Of a stretch of DNA of 64,000 nt, positions 24,651-36,000 are shown piece by piece. The stretch's first letter is position 1, and each line of letters starts with the position of its first letter. Under the pieces are notes generated by a model. It was given only the letters and a program-made list of their open reading frames with translations. It had not been told where the DNA came from and made no database searches. The position numbers were made by a program, and so were the translations under genes. The DNA lies in NCBI GenBank assembly GCA_002914805.1, contig JXTB01000066.1, forward strand, positions 644,236 through 708,235. Reading direction: 5' to 3'. This stretch comes from Parasponia andersonii (Eukaryota; Streptophyta; Magnoliopsida; Rosales; Cannabaceae).

Positions 24651-25304
24651 TAGGAACCTTCGCTCTTTTGTGTACTTGTAAAGTACTGATTATGTAGTGT
24701 AAAACTGACTCTCGTTGCAAGCATCTATTTAAGTAATAAAAATGGCGTACGTTTCTCACGTTTTTTCTGTTTTTTTTTTGTTGCCTGCATTCGTGGTCAG
24801 GGTCGGATATCATATACGATGCCATTCCCTTGTCGGCAGTCCGGCCGACCTCTGAGTCTGACCTAATCGTATATGATTTGGAGTTATTAGTGAGTTTTCC
24901 CCGTGCTATGACTGACAAGATTAGCTCCGGAGATTGGGATGTGAGTTCTGGCTCGTCTGGCTTTATGGACATATAATTACTGTTATGACTTGTCTTAGCA
25001 GAATTTGATCCACACGTATGGCTGAACTTTTCCGAACCTAAATGGGAACACGCTAGAGACCAGCTCCAGGGATTGGTTGACTCCTACTTAGACCCATCGC
25101 TGCAGAAGAAAAGGCCTGGGCTCGGCTCTCTCCAGGAGCAAATAGGGCATTATCACTCCGGCGTATCCTTGCGAGTCCGTCTAAGATCTGCTCCCGACAG
25201 ATAGAGATACTGGGTCTGTGTCCCTGTCGACCACGCACTCTGTAATTTAAGCAATAATAAACAGAATTTGGTTTTAATTTCTGTCTTCGTGTTTGGTTTT
25301 ATTT

Positions 25305-25540
25305 GGGCCTACTTCCAATGGATAAACTCTGGCGCTGTTTACTTTTAGTCTATGCGTAGCTAAGGTACTCCCTGGGGAGGGTCTACTTCCAATGGGTAGA
25401 CCCTGGCCCTATTCACTTTTGGCTTATACATAGCTAAGGTGCTCTCTAGGGAGGGTCTACTTCTAACAGGTAGACCCTGGCCCCGTTTACTTTTAGCCTA
25501 CGCGTAGATAAGGTGCTCTCTAGGGAGGGTCTTATTGCTC
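25305..25540. repeat. Tandem array, 74-bp period, in the gypsy element
   Basis: About three units, with CTACTTCCAATGG-like starts at 25309, 25383 and 25457. Each contains TAGCTAAGGT and ends CTCTAGGGAGGGT. It lies between pol and the antisense ORF, where Tat-type elements often carry variable tandem repeats. Confidence 0.8.
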
Positions 25541-25589
25541 AATTCTTCCCCATCGTGCAGGTGTTTCTTGAGGGTCGGCGGAAAGTTTT

Positions 25590-26125
25590 TGTTGCGCGGC
25601 CTATTGCCCTTCGTACATTCTCTCAGGTCATCGACGAGCATTTTATTGTGCGACCTGAACCCCGTAGTACAATCTTTAATAAGGTCTACTGGCAAGTATT
25701 TTATTACGCAGCTCATTTCTCCTCGTACGTTTTCTCGGGCCATCAGCAAGCATTTTATTGCACGATGTGATTCTCATAGTACGATATTTATTGAGGTCTA
25801 CTGGCAAGTATTTTATTGTGTAGCTCATTCCTCCTCTACATTTTCTCGGGCCATCGGCAAGCATTTTATTGCGCAATGTAATTCCCATAGTACGATCTTT
25901 ATTGAAGTCTGCTGGCAAGAATTTTATTGTGTAGCTCGTTCTTTCTCATACATTTTCTCAGGCTATCAATAAGCATTTTATTGTGCGATGTGATTTCTAT
26001 CGTACGATCTTTATTGAGGTCTACTGGCAAGCATTTTATTACGCAGCTCATTCCTCTTCTACATTTTCTCGGGCCATCGGCAAGCATTTTATTGCACGAT
26101 GTGATTCCCATAGTACAGTCTTTAT
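25590..26125. repeat. Tandem array, ~112-bp period, in the gypsy element
   Basis: Four to five units. The landmark GGTCTACTGGCAAG occurs at 25683, 25795, 25906 and 26018, i.e. every 111-112 bases. Each unit also holds TTTTCTCGGGCCATC and GCATTTTATTGC. Short open frames on both strands here are by-products of the repeat. Confidence 0.85.
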
Positions 26126-26490
26126 TCGTGCAAATAGTTCAAGAGGTCTTGCACCAGGGACAGACCCTTTTACAGAGCAAACTAATGAATAAGTCTGTGT
26201 AGCAGACATCTTGATTTGTTTTAGAATCAGGCTATTCAATAATACAAGCATTTATATGTGTCTCACACGTGGTATTTTTTCAAGTGTTGGGTATTCCACG
26301 TGTTAGGTAGACTCTTTCCTGTCTTGAGTTCTTTTAGGACTTATGCGCTATTGTCAAGCGCATTGATTACCTTGTATGGTCTGACCCAGTTAGAGTCTAG
26401 CTTCGAGGAATTTCCTGTTCTGACCTTCAACACCCAATCGTCAGTATTAAATCGACGAGCGTTGACTTTCTTTACGTAATAAGACCTGGC

Positions 26491-29400
26491 TTACTGGTGG
26501 AACGAGGCCAGATGGATTAGAGCCATGTCTCTCGTTTCTTCAAGGAGGTCTGTGTTGTGGCTTAGTTGCTGCTCGTTCAATGAGGCATCTCTTACCACTT
26601 CAGAGCGAATTTCGGTCGGGATCACAGCCTCTGACCTGTAGACCATGGCGAATAGTGTTCTTCCCGTTGATCTTCGCTCTATGGTTCGGTGGGCCCACAC
26701 GACAGTCAGTAGCTCTTCTAACCATCTTCCTTTAGCCTCCTGCAAACTCTTTTTAATATTGCTGAATATGGCCTTGTTTGTTGCCTCCGCTGTTCCCCTA
26801 AGAGTGGTTTATAGATGAGAAGCTAAGCTTTATATCATACAAATTACACAGCTTCTTAAGCTTGGCATTTTGGAACTGCATGCCATAGTCGGCATGTATC
26901 TCTTTCGAGATTCTGTACCGGCAGATTATGTTTTTCCAAATGAAGTTAATCGTGACTGCCTTATTGACGGTTGCATAGGCTTCAGCTTCTACCCATTTAG
27001 TGAAATAGTCAGTAGCCAGTAAGACATATCTTCTTCCCTTAGGGTTTTTGGGGAGCTCCTCGACGATGTCCAGACCCCACTTAGCGAAGGGCCAAGGAGT
27101 TATGTTTGAATGGAGCTCTTCCACGGGTTGGCATTTCAGGGGGGCAAACCTCTGACACTTATCATATTTCTTGACAAACTGGGCTGCCTCGGTCATCATG
27201 TAGGGCCAGAAGTATCCAGCCATTAAGGCCCTATGGGTGAGGCTACGCCCGCCAGAATGGTTATCACACACTCACTTGTGGATTTCCTCCATCAGTTTCT
27301 GCGCCTCTATGGGGCCTATGTACCTCAGCATCGGTCCCATTGTTGATCTTTTATACAGTCGGCCCCCACCATCGAGTATTGGGCAGCCTTCAGTCTGATC
27401 GATCTTGCTTTTAAGGGGTCTGCGAGCAGATTTACCGACACTAGGTACTAGGTGATGGGTCTCATCCTGCCTTCGTCTTCAGAGTTGGTCACGAACACGT
27501 GGCATGCGGGGATCTCCAAAGGGTCTCTCGTGTATTCACCTTCTAGCAAAATCTCCATGTGTTTGGTCGTCCCCCCGATTGACGTGCTTCTAGCTAGCTC
27601 GTCAGCCTTTTGGTTCATCTCCTTAGGTATCTGTTCAATATCGAAGTTGCTAAAGCGGGCTTTCACCCCCATTACCCTGGAGAAGTACCTGTGTAATCTT
27701 AGCTCTTTTACTTTGAAGTCTCCCCTGACGTGACCCACAATCAGCTGCGAGTCGGTCTTTACTGCGATGTTCTCTACTTCGAAGTGCAGAGCCAGCTCAA
27801 GGCCTTGCAGTAGTACCTTGTACTCTACCTCATTATTCGTCGCCTAGAAACCAAGTCTCAAGGCTTTCTCTACCCTGAGTTCTACTGGGGTCTGCAGGAC
27901 TATTCTAATACTTGATCCCGAGGTGTTCGTGGATCCATCAGTGTAGAGGGTCTAGGTTGAAAGGATGTGAGCCGGAGGCATCTGTGGCGGGACGCATGGG
28001 TCACCGAAGGACTAAATTTCTACTAGAAAATCTGCCATGACTTGCCCTTTTTTCGCCACTCGAGGCCGATACTCGATGTTATATATTCCTAACTCGATAG
28101 CTCATTTGGTCAGTCGTCCCGATAGGTTCGGTTTGGCCAAGATTTGCTGGATGGGGAAGTCCGTATACACTGTAATCGAGTGTGCCTCGAAGTACTGTCT
28201 TAGTTTCTTCTTAGTGTTGACTAGAGCGAGAACCAGTTTTTCCACCGTACTGTATCGCATCTCAGCGTCCAAGAGCATGTAGCTTGCGTAGAATACCGGC
28301 TTCTGCTTGCTATCCTCCTCGACGAACAGTACGGTGCTGATTGCTACTTCAGACACTACCAAATAAGCATATAGGAACTGTCCCTCTACTGGGAAAGCTA
28401 GGATAGGTGAGTGACTTAAATACAGTTTGAGCTCTGTCAGTGCCTTGTCTTGCTCCTCCCCCCAGATGACTGTAGAGCTTTTCTTTATACATTGGAAGAA
28501 AGGCTTACATTAGTCAGACATTTTGGAGACAAACCAGCTGAGTGCGGCTATCTTCCCGATTAGGCGCTGGACCTTCCTGATGGTTGAGGGTCTTCGTACA
28601 TCTGTGATTGAAAATAACTAGGTCGAGTTGGCCTCAATACCCCTTCTGCTCACTATGTGCCTCAGGAACTGGCCGAAGGACACCCCGAACGCGCATTTCT
28701 TAGGGTTCAGACACATTTGGTAGTACCTTAGGATCTGGAAACACTCATCTAGATTCCCCAGATGGTCCGAAGCTTCTTTGCTCTTTACGACCATGTCATC
28801 GATGTAAATCTTCATCGTCTTCCCCAGCAGCTCAGTGAACATTTTGTTCATAAGCCTCTAGTAGGTCGCCCTCGTGTTCTTCAAGCCAAAAGGTATGCGT
28901 TTGTAACAGTACAGACCTCGCTTCGTAATGAATACTGTGTGGATCTGGTCTCCTTCATATAGAGGGATCTAGTTGTATCCGGAATAGGCATCCAGGAAGC
29001 TCATCATGTCGAATCCCGCCGTCGCATTAACCATTTGATCGATTTTTGGCAGAGGAAAGCTATCTTTCGGGCAGGCCTTATTCAGATTAATGAAATCTAT
29101 GCAGGACCGGTTATCGCCATTTTTTTTTTACCACCACCGGGTTGGAGACCTAGCATAGGTATGCACACTCCATGATTAGGCCATTTTCTAGTAGTATCTC
29201 GACCTCCTTGTTGATCGCTCTATTTTCTTCAGTGCAAATCTTTGGGGCTTTTATCTGACCAGAGGAAAGTTGGGGTCTATGTTCAGTCGGTGGCAGGCAT
29301 GCACGGGGTATATTCCGGGCATGTCATCGTGGGACCACACGAAGACGTCTTTGTTCCGCCTAAAGAATTCCAACAGCTCGCTCTTTTCCTCTCCCGGCAG

Positions 29401-30110
29401 CAGGGCTCCGATTAAGATTACTTTCTTTAGTTCTACTTCTTTTAAAGGGACCGCTACCAATTCCTCAATCGTGGTTTCTGGTCCGTCAGACTCCTCTTTG
29501 ATCCGCTTCATGTATGCTGACAGACGGTCCTTTAATTGCTTTCTGTCCCTTGTCGAGACGTTCGCACTCGTGTTGGTTCCCCTCAAGGTGGTCGAAAAAC
29601 ATTTCCTTGCAGAGGCCTGGTCTCCTTTAATGTCTATCGTGTAAGTACCATCCTTCGATTGACATCTTAGGACCTGATGGAGAGTGGAGGTGACCCCATG
29701 CATGGCGTGGACCCACCCTCTCACCATGATGACGTTGAATGAGGACTGGTAATCGATGACGACGAAATCTACGTCCAGGCACCTCTCCACAGCACAGACC
29801 TTCAGAGTCACAATGCCTAAGGGGCTGACCTTACTGCTGTTGAAGGCAAATAGCGGCTAACAGGTTGAGCGCACTCCGATTCAGGCCCATGTTCTCAAAA
29901 GTGCTGAGAAACAGGATGTCGACGCTACTCCCACCATCGACCAGGACCCTTTCCACCATCGCGGAGTTGATCTGCAGCTTGATCACCAAGGGATCGTCAT
30001 GAGGTAGGCACACTGTGGCCAAATCCTGCTGGGTGAAGGCGATAGGGGCAGCTGAGGTATAGCTCTCTCTCGTCGTTAGGTGATTCACGGAATGTCCCAG
30101 TCCCCTCAAG
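26491..30110 (-). pseudogene. gypsy pol region: protease, RT, RNase H, integrase (fossil)
   Basis: From 5' to 3' on the minus strand: aspartic protease near 29,900-30,000 (VDGGSSVDILF); reverse transcriptase about 28,380-29,300 with the YIDDMVVKS catalytic block near 28,790; RNase H about 27,450-28,360; and integrase about 26,490-27,290. The integrase has the zinc-binding-type HRALMAGYFWP and CDKCQRFAP blocks and the core GLDIVEELP. The domain order and the RT sequence fit Ty3/gypsy, Tat lineage. Broken in several places. Confidence 0.85.
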
Positions 30111-31681
30111 TGCTTCACCCTCTCTTCGGTACTTTTCTGATGCTTTTCCTTCTCTTCCTGACTCTGGGTCGGCTCTGATCTGCCTATAATCGTTGACACT
30201 ATCCTTAGAGCCTGCTCCCCCAACCTGGAGGATTGGGTCTGCTTTCCTTTTTCCAGCCCGATGGCATCCCCCTTGGACTGGCTTCCGCTCGCCTTCATAT
30301 ACTGCTTCAACTTGCCGGCTTGGATCGCCATCATAATCTGTGCGTAAAGGCTACGGCAGTGGATGGTGTCATGCACGTGATCTTTGTGGAATTGGCAGTA
30401 CTTCCTCCTGTTCTTCATATAGTCAGGAATGCTAGACTTAGGGGGATCTTTAAAAATACCCTTGTCTCTGTTCTGGAGGTAGATCACATCGATCGGCGTG
30501 TTGAGCTCGAACTTCGATAGAGAGTCCTTAAACGTTTTCCTCCTCTTACTGCTTTCTTGACCGGCTTGGGTTGGGGCTCCCTACTTCGGAGTTGGCTCCT
30601 GGGCCGGCGCAGGCCTCTTTATTTTTTGCATAGTCAGGGTTTGCACCAGCGTCGTCGTTATCGCCGCGGAGGTTTTGCGCACTTTTTAGTGGCTCTCTAG
30701 CACCCTAAATACCTCTTCCAATTTCGCCAAGATGTCGGTCATGTCATATGGTAAATTCGAGAGCAGATATTCTGACAGCATCGATCCTAGCTGTAAGCCC
30801 CTGACGAACGAGCTCACGGCTTAAGCTGAGTCGGCGTTGTGTACTAAGGACATCACCTCTAGGAAATGCGTTCTCTTGGAGACTCGTTTGAGGATTGCTC
30901 CAACCGGTCTAGGTCTCGCATAGTTTTCTGCTGCCTCTGGACGCCCGCGTATTGTTTTAAGAAAAGTTTGCAAAAATCTTCAAACCCGTTTATAGACTTC
31001 TCCGGGAGCTGCCTGAACCATAACAGAGCTAGCCCCAACAGGGTGGTGGAGATGGTATATGTGATCGAGGGAGTCAGTCTTTCCCTCGAACGGTCTGAAA
31101 GTCGGGGTCGTGAAGTCTTTCGGCTTGGGCTCCAGCTAGATCCAATCGGCGAAGGCCGTATGGTTGATCCCACACACGGTCTAATCTGCCAAATCGTCGA
31201 GGGTCTGGCTGTAATGGGCCCCGAGCCTCTTACTCAGCTCTACCATCATCTCCTGTGTCCAGTCAGGGAGTGCACCTTTCGGGCTCTTCTGGTATCGTTT
31301 GTCCACTACTATTCCCGCCTGAAAAGGCCTTGTCTGACTTTGTCGTTCCCCTTGCATCCGCGATCTAGACGGGGCAGGGACTTCCCTTGGCAATTGCTGA
31401 CCCCTAGACTCTTGCTGGACCTCCTCGTCGAAGTCCTCTTTTCGCCCGCTCCTAGCCTCGCTTGCCAACAGTCCTTCAAGGTGGGTATTATCTCTATGGA
31501 CTTCTGCGACTTCATTTTTTAAACCCAAAATGGCCTCACGGGCCATCTTCACCTTCCTATTTGCTTCTGCCAAGGCGGCAAGCATTTGGTCCAGCTTTTG
31601 TTCCAGACTGGATCGCGCTTCCTGGGAGCTTCCTTTGGCATCGGGACTTGTGCTTCTTATCGTCATTCTTGAGGGTGTCAT
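30111..31681 (-). pseudogene. gypsy gag region (fossil)
   Basis: Minus strand. The N-terminal part (about 31,680-31,180) is charged with a coiled-coil-like stretch (LDQMLAALAEANRK). The middle (about 31,170-30,860) matches the retrotransposon gag core (WFRQLPEKSINGFEDFCKLF). A Lys/Gln-rich stretch follows, with YCQFHKDHVHDT, a zinc-knuckle-like CxxHxxxxHDT typical of this lineage. Broken. Confidence 0.8.
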
Positions 31682-31754
31682 CCGATGTCGTATGGCTTCT
31701 TATTCGGGGAGAGCGCTGTCGTGAGACTTTTGCTCTTTCTCTCGCGCCCTAACT

Positions 31755-31774
31755 TCCCACAGACGGCGCCAAAC
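31755..31774 (-). other. Primer-binding site of the gypsy element
   Basis: Directly inside the 5' LTR the minus strand reads GTTTGGCGCCGTCTGTGG. The TGGCGCC start is the common plant gypsy primer-binding motif, pairing with a tRNA whose 3' end is GGCGCCA. The exact tRNA is not assigned. Confidence 0.65.
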
Positions 31775-32465
31775 TGTTGGTGCAGTTCTTACCAGTTATA
31801 CACGTGTCTATGAATTGCTGATACTGTACCTACCAACTGTCCACATATCATCGCTATCCCAGAGTTCTTTTGACTTCAAGTCGGATCGGAAAGGCAAGGG
31901 TAACCACCTACAAAGACTCTCTGATGCTTAAGTCAGATATTTACTCCTGAGATTGAGTAGCAAAGATTAAGTTTTTCTCTTGCTTATAAATTTTTATATA
32001 TCTCTCTATATCTATCCCCCTTCAGGGGGATGCATGACTCATATATATATATAGTCCTTGAACTGAAAACCTTCTGGCTCTCAATCCTAGGATCGAGTAT
32101 CTTTTCTCATCAAGACTTACTCCAGAAATCACGAGCCGTGGTTATCGTAATTTCCCTTGCATCGTCGTGACCTGCTTTCCGTCGTCTCCTATGCCTCGAG
32201 TCTGGCGGGGGCGAGACTTTGATAAACCGTCGTTCTGTGAGGACAGTTTGCCCAATGCGCACACCTACCCAGGATTGCATTAAATACCCTGTCTAGGTCT
32301 GGAACAGCGCGCTGCCTCCAATGATCTTCTGGTGGAAGACCTCCTAGGCTCCTGACCTCCAACTGTCGAGGTAAGAATTAGACAAGGCCGAATCCATTAT
32401 TTAAGGTCTAGGATAGAATTAGACAAGGCCGAATCCATTATTTAAGGTCTAGGATGGACACCACA
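31775..32465 (-). repeat. LTR (5' with respect to gag-pol)
   Basis: About 691 bp, TGTTGGTG to CACCACA on the plus strand, matching 18556-19334 and followed by the AAAAT duplication. It holds a 41-bp tandem repeat near its outer end (32374-32455). The two LTRs of the element differ in length. Confidence 0.88.
32374..32455. repeat. 41-bp tandem repeat in the LTR
   Basis: Two near-identical units starting AGAATTAGACAAGGCCG at 32374 and 32415. The other LTR of this element has a single, diverged version. In gag-pol orientation this lies in U3, upstream of the TATA-like box. Confidence 0.85.
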
Positions 32466-32470
32466 AAAAT
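32466..32470. repeat. Target-site duplication, right copy (AAAAT)
   Basis: Matches 18551-18555. It directly follows the ...ACCACA end of the gypsy element and marks where the LINE sequence resumes. Confidence 0.9.
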
Positions 32471-32640
32471 TATGATTAAAACCTAAAGCATATTTTACGA
32501 AAGTTGCCGAATTACCCCGTAACTTAGTCTCCATGAGAAAAACCATGTTTGGAGAAGAGCCATGAACAAGGCTCAGAAGACATTGGAATGCCTCGGGGTT
32601 CCCCAATCCCCGGGCATTACAGGCTATGATTTTCATAATG
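32471..32640 (-). mobile_element. L1-type LINE copy B, 5' part (start of ORF2 endonuclease)
   Basis: Minus strand from 32636: MKIIACNARGLGNPEAF, then FLMETKLRG, the first two conserved blocks of the L1 AP endonuclease, retaining the Asn and Glu. The reading frame reaches GFNHNF at the gypsy insertion point and continues in phase with HVDFAGRNG at 18555 on the other side, so these are two halves of one LINE. No ORF1 was found beyond 32640; the LINE is probably 5'-truncated there. Confidence 0.85.
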
Positions 32641-32784
32641 GTCCTGTCAGTCCCGCCGATCGAAAAATGTTCGTAACATCGAGTAAAACTTTCCGCTGTT
32701 AATTAATTATCTACATACTAGCGGGAAAATGACAAAAAAAAAAAGTCCAACTTTTGTTTCCACATCACAAGGATATTCCACCCC

Positions 32785-32792
32785 TATATAAA
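32785..32792 (+). promoter_or_regulatory. TATA box of the DUF604 gene
   Basis: CCTATATAAAG lies about 250 bp before the start codon, with a likely transcription start about 30 bases further on (near 32,820). Only about 150 bp separates it from the LINE fragment and about 320 bp from the end of the gypsy LTR. Confidence 0.65.
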
Positions 32793-32834
32793 GACTGTAC
32801 TAGTCTACGTTTCTTCACACACAACACGTTGCCA

Positions 32835-32836
<2 letters not shown>

Positions 32837-32873
<37 letters not shown>
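32837..32873 (+). repeat. (CT)n tract in the leader of the DUF604 gene
   Basis: About 18 CT units in the presumed 5'UTR. Pyrimidine tracts of this kind are common near plant transcription starts. Confidence 0.9.
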
Positions 32874-32880
<7 letters not shown>

Positions 32881-33035
32881 AAATTAATTTATTCATTTTC
32901 GTTTTTAGTGCTCATTTTCTTCCCCACTTTCTTTCTAGCCAAACAAACACAAAAACCCTGAGACCAAGGGAAAAAGAAAAAAACCATGTATTATTAGTCA
33001 GTACACACACACACATACACACACAGAGAAGAGCT

Positions 33036-36000
33036 ATGAAAAACTCTTCGAACAATCCAGAGAGCAGCTTTCACAGCTCATGGTCGATGACGAAGCTTAT
33101 GGTGTTTTCCCTCTTGATCTTCCTCACCTACATCTCCTACTCCATCAAATTCGTCTCCCATTCCTCTCCTTGCAACAACAACAACAAGGACCAATCCCTG
33201 GGTTTCACCACCACCACCCATCTCATCAACCATTCCCAATCGGAGCTACCCGTTTCCAATTCCGACCCACCCGAACCCGAACCCGTCAAAACCAACATCT
33301 CCCACATCGTCTTCGGCATTGCGGCCTCGGCCAAGCTCTGGAACCAGAGGAAGAACTACATCAAGCTATGGTGGAAGCCGGATCGAATGAAGGGGGTCGT
33401 CTGGCTGGACAGGGCCGTGAGCACCGATCCCCGGGACGAGCGGGTCTTGCCGCCATTGATGATCTCGGGCAACACCTCGAGGTTCAAGTACAAGAACCCC
33501 AAGGGCCTCCGCTCCGCGATTCGGATCTCGCGGATAATTTCAGAGACCTTGAGGATGAGGAGGAATACGGAGGAGGAGGGGGTGAGGTGGTTCGTGATGG
33601 GGGACGACGACACCGTTTTCGTAGCGGAGAATCTGGTTAGGGTTTTGGGGAAGTACGATCACGAGCAGTTCTACTACATCGGGAGCTCGTCGGAGAGCCA
33701 CTTGCAGAACATTCACTTCTCGTATAGTATGGCGTATGGCGGAGGTGGGTTCGCCATTAGCTACCCATTGGCGAAGCAGCTCGAGAAAATGCAGGACCGC
33801 TGTATTCAGAGGTACCCCGGCTTGTACGGCTCCGATGACAGGATTCAGGCTTGTATGGCGGAGCTCGGCGTGCCTCTCACCAGGGAACAAGGGTTTCACC
33901 AGGTTAGACCTTTTTCTTTCTTTCTTTCCTTTTTTTTTTTTTTACTTTTTTTTTTTTGGGTGTTTGGTTGCTGAGAAAACAGGAGGAAATTAAAGGAAGA
34001 AGATGAAAAAACAAAAACAAGACCCTCCATAGATTATAATGTGATTAAAACTTAGAAGTTTAGAATTTGATTAAATCTTGTGTTTGGATTCATAATGCAA
34101 GTAATCAATTAGGACAGGATTTTGTGAGAGATTCAGATTTTTTATATCATAACTAGAAAGTGACCTGGAAGCTGAAATTTAAGGGTATTTGGTAAAATTT
34201 TAGAGATTTTTCGATATAACCCCAAGTTCATTAACTTACACCATAAAAAATGGGACTAGCTGAGTACATAGCTTATGTGTAACGCATCGCATTTATAGTC
34301 TGATCCATAATTATATTTTACTTTATCATGCTAATGGTCGTTACTTAATAGCATTATAAAACATAAAGAGTCCACATGTAGTGAAGCAGAAGAGTGAGAA
34401 TGATCCTTGCACTGATTTTCTAATATTGGAAGATTTGAGTTTCTGAGTACTCTTATACGAAAGCAAATCACATATGTATTAGTAGAACAAAATATTCAAA
34501 TTAAAGTAAGTGAGAGTTTTAAGCCTTTGGAATAGGTATAATTAAGTAATTGCAGTGAGAGTAGCGGCTAAAATGACTGTCGCACATAATTGGTTTGCAT
34601 TCATAAGATAAACAAATTTAAATTTGAAAATACAAATAATAATTAGATAATGTAATATTTTCTTTTCTTTATTTATTAACTGTTATTTTTCTTCACGTCA
34701 TTCAAGATATCTTAAACTTAAATTAGTAGAAATTTTTTCTTTGAAAGTTTTAAAAATCAGAATGATCTTAAATTACTTTATATAGGAAAATTTGTAGACT
34801 CAATTGTCAAAATTAAAATTTTAAGTAACAAATTGCCTCGTATTAGATTGTTGGGGATCATTTGTCCCATAAATCGGGATTATTTGTGCCATTAACCCCC
34901 CCCCCCCCCAATTTTTTTTTGGATTACGTCAGTGATGTAGGGATTTATGTTACTAAATACTAAGGATTTTAAAATATTCAATACTTCGTACCTCATAGGA
35001 AAATGTTTGTATTATTTAATACCGTTTGTGCGGGTGACCTACAAAATGTTGACCAGGACCGTCCAATGTGATTGAAATTATTGCATAAAGAAAAAGCAAA
35101 AACAGAGGTCCAATGACGGTGGACAGACCAAAAGACCTACCAAAGTCAAATTCACCAAATTTCTCTCCTCCTGTCTTTATAGCATTACAACTAAACCTAT
35201 ACGTGGCGGCCTCTTGATTGCCTCTCCTGAGTCCCACAACAGCCGTCTACACTTCCATCCCGGTTATCTTCACGATTATCTCGCACGTGCATCTCACCCA
35301 CCACGTGTCACGTCTAGCTTTTGGTGCTATTAATTTAAAGGTATATAAATCTTTTTATACGCCTTTTTAAAATGGGTATTTCATCTAAATTTTTATGCCC
35401 TTTTTTGTGTATTTCATTTATAAACTATTCAGATGAGTGTATTTATAAAACTCGCTCTTATAAGGGTATGTTTCATCTAAATTTTTTTTTAAAAAAAGAG
35501 AAAACATACAAATGATACAATTTTTCCTTAAATCAACCGAGAACTCGTATAATTTTCAATGTTTCTGTAAATATCCTATAAATTCCTTACCTTTTCGACC
35601 CATATCGTCTCTTATAAATCTTTTGCCTAAAAATAAGGATACCAAAATCTTGCATCATTTTTAGACTTTAGTTATATAAGTTTAAGTTTAAATGATGTGG
35701 TCCTTAAAATAAAAAATAGTTGAAGTATATGTCACAATATGAGATTTGGATACAAAATATTAGTGTTTCTATCGTTACTATTTTTTAAAAACGTTTAAAT
35801 CTCCACTAGGGTTTCAACTTTTGAGTGGTCATAAGACTATGTCAATCCAATCTAATCTATTAACATTTGTACTACTGTTGGTTTTCTTAATATAAATTCA
35901 AATGTATTTAAAGTAAAAAACATTTATGTCATCGTGGTGGATAAATGCATGAAAGAAAAAGTTCTTGGAAGAAAAACCCTTATACCCCTATATTTTATTT

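Larger units (their letters stand above)
18556..32465 (-). mobile_element. Tat-lineage Ty3/gypsy LTR retrotransposon, fossil
   Basis: About 13.9 kb, including a 1.6-kb later insertion, flanked by AAAAT duplications. Read on the minus strand it has a 5' LTR (31775-32465), a primer-binding site, gag, then a protease-RT-RNase H-integrase pol. Two tandem-repeat arrays follow, then a gene in the opposite direction (plus strand, about 19.6-24.65 kb), a polypurine tract and the 3' LTR (18556-19334). An antisense ORF between pol and 3' LTR, carrying the Pfam 'putative gypsy type transposon' domain (PF04195), is known from the Tat lineage. The element is broken in many places (ten or more) and should be regarded as dead. 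The LTRs differ by roughly 9% by eye over ~370 alignable bases, suggesting an age of a few million years at usual plant rates. Confidence 0.9.

Noticed and set aside
25498-26251. Several overlapping open frames on both strands with repeated peptides
   Set aside because: All fall in the 112-bp tandem array of the gypsy element; no domain is present.
30866-31522. 218-aa plus-strand open frame
   Set aside because: It lies antisense to the gag region, which matches a known family; no domain on the plus strand.
33080-33899. Open frames in other frames and on the opposite strand within the DUF604 first exon
   Set aside because: They overlap a well-supported exon with a DxD motif; their composition (runs of Gln, Arg, Gly) is typical of shadow frames in GC-rich coding DNA.
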